This document shows, one piece after another, positions 13,961 through 24,600 of a stretch of 64,000 nucleotides of DNA. The translations under genes were made by a program, and so were the position numbers. Position 1 is the first letter of the stretch. Every line of letters starts with the position of its first letter. The notes below the pieces were generated by a model. It was not told where the DNA came from. It worked only from the letters and a program-made list of their open reading frames with translations, and searched no databases. The DNA is from Helopsaltes ochotensis (lineage: Eukaryota > Chordata > Aves > Passeriformes > Locustellidae): NCBI GenBank assembly GCA_013400155.1, contig VXBM01000232.1:310499-374498 (forward strand). Reading direction: 5' to 3'.

Positions 13961-14510
13961 GTTTGTCCTTTAAAAATGCAGATATTCTATTTCCACTGCC
14001 ATCAGCATGGAAGCATTTCTTCCATGGACAAAAAGATGCCTCAACAAAACAGCCAAACATTTGCACGTTTGCCGGACTGACTGAAAATGTTTGTGGAGTC
14101 AGAAGGAACCTCTCCTTGAGAAGTGGTAGAGATCTGACTGTCAGTTGAGAGTCTCTCACTGAATATAACAACTTCACATTTTTATTTTTCCTTGCATGTG
14201 CTTTAAATTTCTTTTACTAGACACATTTTGTAGACACAAACAGCCTGCAAGTGCTGCTTGTTCATTGGTATTTTCTTTAACATCTAAGATTCATTGGGGT
14301 CCATGTTGGAGACTGTTTTTCAATCTAGAGAACAATAACAAACAGTTCCACATTTACAGGAGACCTAGTGCATATACTGTATTCACAGCAATCTTATGTT
14401 TTGTTTTGTTTTTGTTTGTTTCTTTAAGAGTCCCAGCTTTTATTGTTGAAAACATGTATGCATTTGGATGGTAAAAGGTTGATACATCCTTGTGTACATG
14501 TCCATATATA

Positions 14511-14524
14511 CACACACACACACA
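14511..14524. repeat. (CA)7 microsatellite
   Basis: Seven CA units flanked by TATATA on the left and TGTATTTATATA on the right. A simple alternating purine-pyrimidine repeat. Confidence 0.85.
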
Positions 14525-14716
14525 TGTATTTATATACACCTCAAGCTTTTACCATCCAGGAATAGATACATCTTGTATATAATCATATATTTATGTTCAA
14601 TTTAGATGTCCTATGCATTGTCAGAGACACACACCATATTTTCATAAAACTAAGCTTTGTCATCAGTTATTAGTACCAAAAATTGATTTCATTTCCAACC
14701 TGGCCCAGAGCTTAAT

Positions 14717-14748
14717 ATTGGTTATAGTATCAATTGGTTATAGTATCA
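14717..14748. repeat. Perfect 16-bp tandem duplication
   Basis: The unit ATTGGTTATAGTATCA occurs twice head to tail with no mismatch. It looks like a recent small slippage or end-joining duplication in noncoding sequence. Confidence 0.85.
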
Positions 14749-15257
14749 ATATTTGGTTTTGGTTTGTTTTTAATTTATATTATTTTATAAATAGATAAAA
14801 GAAAACAGAGGAGGGTAAAGGCTTGTTTTAATTTTTTTGAAAAGCCTGTACCTAACTGGGGGTAAATTTACTGCCAACACCCTTATATAGCATTTTACTA
14901 ATACCTCTTTGATAATCTAGTGCAATAGAAGTGATACTTTAGAATAGACTAGGTAAAATCAGCAAATGCAGATACCACATCTAAGGGAATCTGAATTACC
15001 TATTAAAATCAATATTAATTTACCAAAAATTAGATAACCTGTTTAACTGAACTTTATGAAACAACTATATTCTGAACAGATGGTTTCTTAGTAAAAACAG
15101 AGTAACTCACAAAGACCCATTAAAGACAGAAATGAAGTTCTTAAAATTTCTGCTTGAGTCTCCTTCATTATTTTCCAAAGTATCTAATTTCACAATAGAG
15201 TACAAGAAAAAAATGGAGAAAATGCTAATTAATGCAGCATTTCATTAGATATCAACC

Positions 15258-15392
15258 TTAGCATTCATTTTCTGCATCTGTGATCTTCTCCAGGATATCA
15301 TGGTCATGTTTGGAGATCCAATGCAATAGATTATCATTGTTACCTTCCAGTGCTACAGTTCTTTCTTCCTTTTTCACTAGTTCCTCTGACAA
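15258..15392 (-). CDS. Candidate terminal coding exon of an unidentified minus-strand gene
   Basis: The minus-strand segment is open for 44 codons and ends in TAA at 15258-15260. It is bounded upstream by a strong acceptor (TTTTTTTCCCTTGTTACAG, then TTGTCAG). In phase 0 it starts LSEELVKKEERTVALEG and ends in an ILEKITDAENEC tail. The peptide is highly charged with hydrophobics spaced as in an amphipathic helix, so a coiled-coil or helical C-terminus is likely. The middle has LLHWISKHDHD. I do not recognise the family. The upstream 40-nt candidate exon at 17720-17759 ends in phase 0, which matches. The sequence below the stop has long AT-rich UTR character. It could still be a chance open segment; homology search and RNA data would settle it. 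Confidence 0.5.
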   Translation of the reverse strand: MSEELVKKEERTVALEGNNDNLLHWISKHDHDILEKITDAENEC

Positions 15393-15555
15393 CTGTAACA
15401 AGGGAAAAAAATATTCCAATTAACAACATGACCGTAGTATCCAGAACATCTTAGTTCTCATCTAATCAAGATTCTCGTACATATGAGTGGAGATAATGCT
15501 TTTCTAGGGGCGGAGGATTAAGTAAGGCATTTAAATTCAATTTGAACCCACTTAC

Positions 15556-15663
15556 ATTGACAGGGTGGCAATCAGTTTTATTGCTGATTTGTATGACACG
15601 ATTCCCCCTAAACGGGAAATGCTTTAAAATTCTAAGATGTCGAATTCTGTTCTGCTTGTGATT
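15556..15663 (-). CDS. Candidate 108-nt symmetric (phase 0-0) exon, possibly cassette, or a noncoding element
   Basis: On the minus strand this segment lies between a good acceptor (AACTCCCTGTTTACAG) and a strong donor (AAT followed by GTAAGT). It is 36 codons with no stop, starting NHKQNRIRHLRILKHF and ending ISNKTDCHPVN. The length is a multiple of three. Its neighbours at 17720-17759 (ends phase 0) and 15258-15392 (starts phase 0) join in frame with or without it, as for a cassette exon. The intron to the terminal exon would be 163 nt. Against coding: residue character is less convincing than in the terminal exon, and the AT-rich flank (ATTGAATTTAAATGCC) looks like regulatory DNA. Confidence 0.28.
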
Positions 15664-17719
15664 CTGTAAACAGGGAGTTTTCTGATCTTGTCAATAAGCA
15701 CAGTAACTTTGAAAGGGAAATGCTATTAATAAAATTAAATATTTTTCTGTAGGAACCAAAGGAATCGTTCATTTATTTCCACTCAGTTCCACGGCAGCGA
15801 AGGTGTAGTACCTCTACCAGCCTTCCAAAATTGAAGCACTATTTTCCTGTCATATTTTAAGCACTTTAAGTTCATTTTAATTTGCAGAACAGTGGAGAAA
15901 GCTTTTACGGATACAAGCAGCTGAGATGTGCAGAAGTTAGGACACACAGCAATGTGTCAGGAGGTTTTCAGCCACACTAATCACAGGTGCTCTGCCTGGC
16001 TTGGCTGGCACTGCTGAACCCCAGGGGACTACAAGAGGGAGCTGGGTCAGCACAGCTCAGCCAGTGGGAAGAATCTTCCTGCCTTCCACCGACTTTGGAT
16101 GAGACTGTGTCTGATTGTCTCACTACACAGTGAGGCCTCAATGATTTTTATTGTTACTTTAGTTGTGCTGCAAGCAAACAGCACAGTATTCTTGAACAGA
16201 GAGCAGTGAATTGTTGGTCTTATTCACATTATCTGTGTATCAGATGAGTGGGAGGAATTAAATGACTCCTTTAGAGGGCAGTTGTTCATTTATCCACTGA
16301 CTTTGTTTCTAGAAAATTTGAAATGCATTATGTATGGGATTCTCCATTATTGCCCTTCCATTTATCTAACCTTCAAAGTTTCCAAAACATCCCATTTTAT
16401 GAAAAAGAATTTGCCATACAATGCTTAGGGTTTTGTATATAGCTGAAAAGTTATGTTTTTCAAATAGAACTACTTGGCTAAAATTCCCCTTTAAAATTTC
16501 AGAATCTAATACTTACCAGATAAATTATTCTGTGAGTAAAGTGGAACACTGTTTACTGCATAAACTATCACATTATTTTAAATCCCTATTTTCAAGTTCA
16601 AATTTTGCTGGAAAGCACACATAACAGTTTATACCATATAAACATAGATTAATAGTTTTACTTTTGCAGTGAGAGGTTGGTACAATTCTTCTGGTTAAAA
16701 CACTTAGGGACTAATCCAAAGCCCACTGAAATGTGGAAAGGTTCCCACCGATTTTAACAAGTTTTGGATCTGGCCCTTGAACAGTCTAAAAATGACTTCT
16801 GCAGAGCTGGAAAGCCAGGGAGTTCCTAAAGTAGATCATGTTACTACTTTTGGCACATAAAATCGTTGCAAACTTTTTATGAAAACTGTAAGTCAGTGCA
16901 TGCATTACGTTTGGTGAACTGTGCATAGCTCCCATTCTTTTGTGTGCCGAGAATTTCTTAATCATCATTCAAAGAGATTCTAGGGCAGAGGAATCACACC
17001 TATAAATTAATGAGGAGAGCACATTCCAGAAACTGCAGCACAATAATGCCTAGGTTTTTTAAACTAAAACATAATCAGAGTAAATCTTCAATGTAGTTGC
17101 TATTTTATAAGCTGACATTCCTCTGCAATTAACACTTTTATGCTCAGAAAAAATAAGAACCCAGAATAAAGTGTCCAATCTGAGGAACAGCAGCAAAGCA
17201 CAAAATGCACTCCCTCTCTAGCCTGCTCCTCAGATTTTCATTGGGGTTCTACTACAGAGTGAAAGCCCCCAAATAAACCTCACCCACTTAATCAACCCAC
17301 CCATTCATCAGGAAACCATATATGTATTGGAAGTGTAACAAAAACTTGTTCACCACAGGTAGGAAATGCAAAGTATTTCTCAAGTAAGTCAAATAAATAT
17401 TTAAAAGGATATTGCTGTCAAATACCAACTGAGGTTGAGTAAATTAAATTTATATTTGTTTCTTCAGTGCTGTACTTGGTAAAAGTCACTGAACCTCTAA
17501 AACAGAAATAACGTTTGGTAACATACATTGGGCCTGAATTCAGCAGTGCTCCAGCTGAAATTAATGTCTTATGAGTTTGGCACCTCTGTCAGTCCATTAG
17601 ATACCAGTCAATGAAAAGAGCAGAAAGATGTGAAGATATAAAAGTGTAGTAGCCCACAAATATTTGTTCAGATTGTTTTTCCTTTGGATAAAGACACCTG
17701 CCTGATTAGTACTTTTTAC

Positions 17720-17759
17720 CTCCAATCCTTTCCTCTCGGCAGTGATTTGCAGAAACAAG
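17720..17759 (-). CDS. Candidate 40-nt internal exon of the same minus-strand gene
   Basis: The minus-strand acceptor is strong (TTTGTGTTTACCCACCCTCTCCAG) and so is the donor (GGATTGGAG followed by GTAAAAAGTA). In the frame that joins the terminal exon, the segment gives one leading base plus LFLQITAERKGLE, ending in phase 0. Joined to LSEELVKKEE it makes a continuous charged amphipathic helix, which is the main reason for linking the two. The leading single base requires an upstream exon that ends with two bases of a codon. Short exons are hard to prove from sequence alone, and the product is not recognised. Confidence 0.42.
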
Positions 17760-20700
17760 CTGGAGAGGGTGGGTAAACACAAAGGGGTTAAAGGGGAAAC
17801 TGTTTAATAACAGTAGTAAAATGCAGGCTATTTTTGACATCTGGGTTAATGTCCATTATGCTCCATATGCTTTCCAAATGTTTGCAACAAGCACCCAGAT
17901 ACAAAAACAGATACCCATTCACATAGGCTTAAATTGCCCTCTCCTAACCTGTTACACATGGTACCTACATAAAAGGCCAACAACTGATATGGTAATTAGT
18001 GAGTAAGAAAGAGAGGGAATAGACCCTTTATTGCAGGGAACTGGTATCTGACCAAATGTTAGTAGAGAAGGATATAATTAATGAAAACCTTTGAGGGCTA
18101 TTTCTGCTCCCTAATCTATGACAAGGCCTCTGTACTATAATGTGACATCCTTGAAAAAGCTGTCAGGATGAATTCCTCAGTTTCCTTCTCCAGACTCATT
18201 CATCATTACTGCAATCAGAGTACCAACAAATGATGGGAAATTGTTTCATTTTCTGGAAACAAGTAACTAGACTGGAATAAGGCTATAACTCATAAAGTCT
18301 TTCTCAAATGATGTCCTGGGATTTGCCTGTGCTTCTTGCAACAACATAGTCTAAATTATAGGAAGGAGAAAAAAGCACTCTCAATTTTTACCGTCGTGCA
18401 AAATCATGAAAACAATGACTCTATTAACTAAGACAAAGCCCTGGCACTCTAAATTCTGTCCCTGCCACTGGCCTATTGTAGAACTAAGGAAAAAGTCATA
18501 TCATTTTTCTGTGCTTAACTTGCTCTTTGCTACAGCAGGCGTAACATCAGGCTTCTCTCAGGAATTTTCAAGGCTTAATGTTTGTAATGTGCCTTAAGAG
18601 TTTTGGATGAGTGCTAAGTATTATTATTTTTCAGTTCCTGCATTTGATTAAAACTGAAATAACACAGTAAAAATTAAATTAATATATTAAGTTACAAGTA
18701 AAGAGCAAGCATGTGGTTTGTGGACCTACTTGTAACACTTTTTATATGAACATGTATTACAGAGTAGGTGATTCCCAAGGTCTGTACTGACATGTACCAT
18801 GTGGGCATAACTTAACAACTGAAAAACCCCCCAGAAGTTTGATTCAGCCAAAAATCTGTTCGTGGCTTCTGTGTGAGTTTCAGAGCTTGGGCCAGCAGGA
18901 GCACTGTGGGCTGCTTTCCCTTGCCCCTGAAGTGCAGTTGCAAACACAATCCCAGCCCAGATATTTGCAACTCAGCACAAGCAACAAAATTGGGTAGCAC
19001 AGATCTACTGGAGCTCTCACCACTGTATAGATCCCTTAACACAGGAGGTGACAATGGCATGATATGTGCTGTTTGAACCTCCCTGTCATTACAGCCCCAA
19101 CAATAAATACTGGTTTTGCTACTTCCTCCTGGTCTAAGTCTTCAGGAAAGAAAGAAAACCCACCTCTCACTTTCTAAAGAAAACAGTAACCTGTTAAAGC
19201 CTGTTATATCGACATGGAAATCTCTAGTGAGGAGGGCCAAGAAGAAAAATAATTAAGGCATAAATTTGTATCCAACCTACTTAGAAAATTTTCAATGCTG
19301 AGATGCCAAAGACACCTAAGACACTTGTTGAGCAGAGTGAAAAGGTAAAATCTAGTTTAAATTTATAGCATTCCTTCAGTGTCCCTCTAGGAGTTTGGCT
19401 TTTTGCCAGTGTTCCTTGTTAAAAATTTGTTAAACGTGTTTGGCATTAATGCAAACACAAAGTGCTCATTTGTTACAAATTCTATTGGAATGCATTCATT
19501 TAAGGCAATGAAGTAGTTACCAGAAAAGAAAAAATGTTCATTAAGTACATTTTAAAAATACAATGATGTATGCGGTGCATAACTATGGCGCCCCAGTGGC
19601 TATATAAATATCTGACAGAATAACCACAAGTTGTGTTTGGTTTGAAATTGGAATCTCTTAAACATAACTGATAGAACAAAACCTGGTTTTGTTTGTTGTC
19701 AAAACTGATGTTAGTCTTTCTTGTTTAGATCTACTTATAATAACCAAAGTTTTGCCATACAAATTATTTACATCTCAAATCAATAATGCCCACAGGTTAA
19801 AGTAATGCTCAAGGAAGTTTCTTGATTCAAAAGGTAAGTGCAGCACTGCACATTATCTGGAGAACACTGGACACAGAAAGTAAACACCCTGCTTGGAGGA
19901 GAACAAATTTTAGTCATTCTTAAAAACTCCACTTAAGGAAATGTTACCTGGGAGATCTGCAACTCTCTGACAACATTCAGGTTCACCTCAGCAAAAGATG
20001 TCCTGCTCTACTCCTTCCAGAAAATAAAGAGCTCAGACCTACTTTACAACATCCCAATAACAAATCCCTCTTTTACAATAATGTGAAATATCCCTGGTAA
20101 TGATAACTCGATATTGAATATGCAACTCTGAGGTCTATTTCTTAGATGTTAGAAAATATCTTCTTAGCTACATTGTAAAACTAAAGCCATTTTTCTCATT
20201 ATTTTTTCAATGATTTATAGCTACTTACAAAAAAACTTAAAAAGCATAAATACATAAGTAAAACATACTCAAAAGATAGATCCAGAAATTGTGTGATTTA
20301 ATTAAATATTGAAAGGTTCACAAAAAACCACCAGCATAAAAAGTTATTTATAAAGACAGAATTAACTTTGCTCCAATTTTGGCAAAGAAATTATTTATCC
20401 CATTTGTTGCTATTTATGTTTTCAATTCATTACACAGTAAACTTCAGAAGGATCTGCAGCTGGTGGTAGAATCACTGCACGAATGTGATGAACTTTCCAT
20501 ATTGCTGTAATGCCAGAATTGTTAATCTTAGTTAGGGATAAAAGCAGATACCATTGGGATGAATAAAATCAAATGGACTCAAGCCCTCTAGACAGTAAGA
20601 GTCCTTGAAAACTACTGTTCAATTATATCATAAAATTAGATTAAGTTTATGAACCTTGAGACTATTTGGACAAGGATGCCTTCTCTACTGGGAATATTTA

Positions 20701-20940
20701 TAAATCAAAATTAGACAAGTGCTACATGAGTTAGGAGACAGCTATTTTTTTCTTAGAACCTTTTTGTTTTCAGAAAACAAGTCCGGTCTGAATCAAAGCT
20801 CTTCAGGAGTATGAGAAAACTCAGTACGTATCCTTCAGTCTGTCACTCGGACACTGAATTAAAAAGAGGGTTACAGGGAGTGTTAAGGATGGGTTCAGAG
20901 CAGGCGTTTTCAGTGGGCTGAACTGGAGTGAAGAGCATGG
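17760..20940. other. Intron-like or intergenic stretch, no supported feature
   Basis: AT-rich unique sequence with scattered short ORFs on both strands. A minus-strand donor-like site near 19947 follows a 39-nt open segment (peptide VNLNVVRELQISQ), but its acceptor lacks a pyrimidine tract and its phase does not fit the neighbouring candidate exon. A TATA-like CTATATAAAT near 19600 has no initiator or CpG context. Confidence 0.45.
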
Positions 20941-21039
20941 AAGAGCTTCCATCGACTCCACGCGAGCCCGGAGCCGCACTGGGAGGCGGCCGGGATTCAG
21001 CAGCGCGGGGCACGGGGCGCTTTGGCAAGACGTTTATGA

Positions 21040-21260
21040 CTTCCTAAAGATACGGCACATTGAGACCATTGTTACTTGTTATTTAAATCGAATTGAAGTG
21101 ACAAGAAAAGAAGAATTCTTGGGTTTAAGTGCCTCAAACAGCGACGCTCCCAACGTGATCCTGAAAGCCGTCGATAGCAGAGATCACTTGAAACTGGAAG
21201 GTGCCTTTTCCATCCCGGCTAATGTGGAATGTCATTTATTCTCATGCGCGGGATTAATTA
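21040..21260. promoter_or_regulatory. Candidate conserved regulatory block inside the CpG island
   Basis: Between the two GC-rich parts the sequence carries TTACTTGTTATTTAAATCG, a TEAD-like GGAATG and a homeodomain-like ATTAATTA in a CpG-containing context. Both strands have readable frames across it, but none has splice signals or recognisable protein character. Enhancer or promoter-proximal element is an inference from composition. Confidence 0.2.
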
Positions 21261-21449
21261 GGGGCCTTTGGGGGGGTTTTTTTGAAGATCAAGGTTTCGC
21301 GCTCGGTGCTGCCTAATAACACGGTGTGCCTGCCCGCCACCTGGCCCGGCGCGGCTCGCCCGGCTCCGGCGGCGGCACCGCCTCGGGCCACGGCAAGTGC
21401 GGGCAGGAAACGCCGGCACGGCCGCGCTTAACCCGCGCTCTGCCGGCCC

Positions 21450-21595
21450 NNNNNNNNNNNNNNNNNNNNNNNNNNNNNNNNNNNNNNNNNNNNNNNNNNN
21501 NNNNNNNNNNNNNNNNNNNNNNNNNNNNNNNNNNNNNNNNNNNNNNNNNNNNNNNNNNNNNNNNNNNNNNNNNNNNNNNNNNNNNNNNNNNNNNN
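21450..21595. other. Assembly gap (146 N)
   Basis: Unresolved bases within a CpG-rich island. ORFs reported across the N run are artefacts. The gap may hide a first exon or transcription start. Confidence 0.98.
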
Positions 21596-21660
21596 CGCGC
21601 AGCGCGGGCGGAGCCCCGAGCGCGCACACAGCGCCCGGGCCTGGTGCCTGGGAAAAGAAG

Positions 21661-24600
21661 TGGTTAAATAAACGCTGTGTCAAGCCCCCAATCTAATAAG
21701 TCATCTTATTAGGAAGTTGTGATGCCCTGTTTGCCCTCGCCTGTGGTTTGTCTGCTCCACTGAAAGGTCTCCTGCTGGGACCTTTGTGGCGTTATACGAG
21801 GTAGAGAGGGCTGCTGCAATATATGAGCCTCGGTTTGGAGCGGCCAAAACAGCAGGAGAACTAAGCTGCAAAGAATTAAACATGTAACAACTTTGTAAAA
21901 GCACAGACAGTGATTGAGGTTGGCCCTTTTGCTGTTGACACATTCTGGCCCCTGTAGGTTGTGGTCACTAAGCCCATTAGAGCTGCAGTGTGGCAACATC
22001 TAGTTCAGCGAGTTCAATGTGTTTCTGGTTTATTTCTAAATACTGGATGCAAGCTGGCAGCGATAGGAGAAATGGAACACGGCAAAAGAAATATGTCATA
22101 AACACAGTCGTCATTGTCAGGGATATGAAATTACTTTTCAAACTATTTATTTTTGGCAGATGGAGGGTGGGTGTATTTTTGCACTTTGTTAACTGAAATT
22201 TAATTGCAACTTGCTGCATGTTTTGTTTCATTAAGAAGAAAAAGACAGGAAACCTCAAGATGCTGTTGTCTCTTAAAAGAGAAAATTTTCACTGGAGAGA
22301 GAAATCTTAGTTGCTAGAAATTCACTGCAAAATGAAACCAGAAAAAACCAAAACAAATAAAATCTCAGCTGGGATAAGTTTCGCTTATAAGCATCCCCTT
22401 ATTTACATATCAACTCCCCACTGTACTTTTCTTTTTCCATTTCTTTAAGAGAAAATCTACATTTAATTCAGATTTTTAAACTGGGTTGTGAAATGGACAA
22501 GAAAGATTTATTAAATTAATGAAAGGAGGTATTACGGACATAATGAGGGGTAGAATTAAGTTCTAAACCAAAGTATGCAGAAGAATACACCTTCCCATCT
22601 CCTTGTGGACCACAGTTTTTCAGGGAGCAGTCAAGGTTTCTATTGCTCATTGATGAGGATACTCATGGTCCCTCAGCTCTGAGGGCTGTTTGAGTCTCAA
22701 AACTGTGTTGCGGTCCCAGGTTTTATGAGTCCCTGCAGATTCATCTCTGCCAAGAGCTACCAGTCTGTAGATACAGAGCAAAGGATGAGTTGTGCATCAG
22801 AAACATTTGTCTCTCCCTGGAGCCTGTTATGTGCTGCCTCTGCCCTCCTCCCCAGATGAGCCAAAGCTTATGTAAGAGGTGAAATGTGCAGAGAGGGATA
22901 AAAACAGGTCACATCTGAAGGAGGGCAGGGTTTGGCAATCCTTTGTTCTTTGTGTCTGCAGCACAGGCATTTCCCTGGTGCTGTCCCCTGTTTTTTCCAG
23001 GGGTTTTTGCTCAGGTGTGGTTGCCCTTTGGGTACTCCCAGCTCCCTGCTCTGGAAGCACAGCTGAGGGCTCCCTGAGCTCCGGCTTGCTGATCCACAGA
23101 AATGGCTGGCCACTCCCTTTGGGGGGATGAAAATTATGTCGGGGCAAAGCACATCCTTCCTTTGGCCTCCGGTGATGAAGGAGCATTTCTTTTCTGCTCT
23201 TAAGAGTTTGCCTGAGCCAAGCAAGGTCAGAGCCATGTTTTTTTCTCTGGATAAGGGAAAATTCTAGAATTTGTAGGAGGTGGGTTTTTTTCTGCCATCT
23301 TTTGAGATTTGCTGATAATTTGTGACTAGAAAGAAATCCTTAAAATCTCATACATATTTGTCTGGTTGTAGAGAGTATGATTTGGGTTTTACCTCACGCA
23401 TCCTACCAGAGTCAGTCAATATAGCTAAAATTGGTTGGCTGTTGTGCTTGGATAACTCTAGTTATAGTTACTGTGGCTGCTACCACACTGTTGTTAGAAA
23501 CATATTGGTTACCAGATGTTGTACCAGAGTAAATACTAATAAATTTGATGGTTGTGGAGAGGAAGTTTAATCCAAAAGCATCCCAGCCAGTAAGGAGGCA
23601 CACAAGAGCTGTACTCCTTGTTTTGATGCACTCAAAGGCTGGATGGAGCTGGGCAGAAGGTGGTGAGGGCTGAGTGCAGGTTTGAGGTGCTTTATGTGTG
23701 TGCCTATTTCTGCCTTTAGGAAAAGGGTGGATCCTTGGCCAGGGTAAAAAAGTCCTCTTAGAAATGCTGAACATAAGCATGGTGTCCTTCAGGCACATGA
23801 CTCCAGTAGGCTATTGAAAGTTTGTGGGGGATATTTTTTTTCCTTAACCAAGCAATAACAAGAAACTCAAAAAAGATGCATCTCATGGCTTGTGCCTGCT
23901 TTCCCAATCACCTCAGATGTCTCATCTTCTAAAGCTGAGAATAAACTAAAGAACTTCAGGGTATTGCTCTGTGGATCTGAATATTTGTACCAACAGCTGT
24001 ATGTCCCACCTATACCTCATTATTTAGATAAACCATTAACATGCCATTTCCTTAGTTTGTTCTGCTAGTTAATAACTCAGTACTCACTGAAGTTATCCTA
24101 TCAGGTATATCTAAATACTGATTGTGCTGTGGAAGGCATTGTGAGGTATGCTTATTGTATTAGTAATAACAATATAAAAGAAATCAATATGTCAAAATAT
24201 AGTTAGAGTTCTATTGTACACAAAAAGCCTGTTTTACAGTACATGTTATATACTCTCACCCTTTTCCCCTCCAAATGATCCTAAATATATTTTTTTATTT
24301 TACATGGCTCATGATATGAAACTGCTTATAAAAATGGTGCCTGATGTTAGAGTTGCACCTTTTAATGTTAAGAAGAAAGAGCTACAACTAAGGCAAGTGT
24401 TAGTAGGTTTGGTCTGCTTGAAGACCAATGCTTCCATTTAAACCCCTTCAAACTGCTAAAGCATTACAATGACTGTGTGTGGCACTGGGAACAGGACCAT
24501 ACACGCTCAACAGCTACTTATTTTTTAAATACCCATCCAAGTAACACGCAGCATTTTGAAATCTAACTTGTGTGGTCTAATTATGCAATAATTTTTATAA

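Larger units (their letters stand above)
12350..15257 (-). other. Possible long 3' UTR of the minus-strand candidate gene
   Basis: This AT-rich stretch lies directly below the TAA stop of the terminal-exon candidate at 15258. It has no competing exon and no recognised transposon. It contains several minus-strand AATAAA hexamers (read as TTTATT on the plus strand), including 12376-12381 and 13955-13960. Long AT-rich 3' UTRs of 1-3 kb are common in vertebrate genes. A 50-nt poly(T) run at 13855-13904 lies inside it. The true 3' end could be near 13.9 kb or near 12.35 kb; both are inferences. Confidence 0.33.
20940..21660. promoter_or_regulatory. CpG island with assembly gap, candidate promoter
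   Basis: G+C and CpG density rise sharply at about 20955-21020 and again at 21300-21660, around a 146-base N run. The sequence on each side of the gap is rich in GCGC, CCGG and CGCG words. CpG islands in vertebrates usually mark promoters, and avian assemblies often lose their GC-rich cores. Direction is unknown. A minus-strand transcript could in principle start here and reach the candidate exons at 17.7 and 15.3 kb, but no first exon is visible. Confidence 0.55.

Noticed and set aside
19570..19612. GCGCCCCAGTGGC resembling a CTCF core, next to a TATA-like CTATATAAAT
   Set aside because: The CTCF match is two bases short of the usual spacing, and the TATA-like word has no start-site context.
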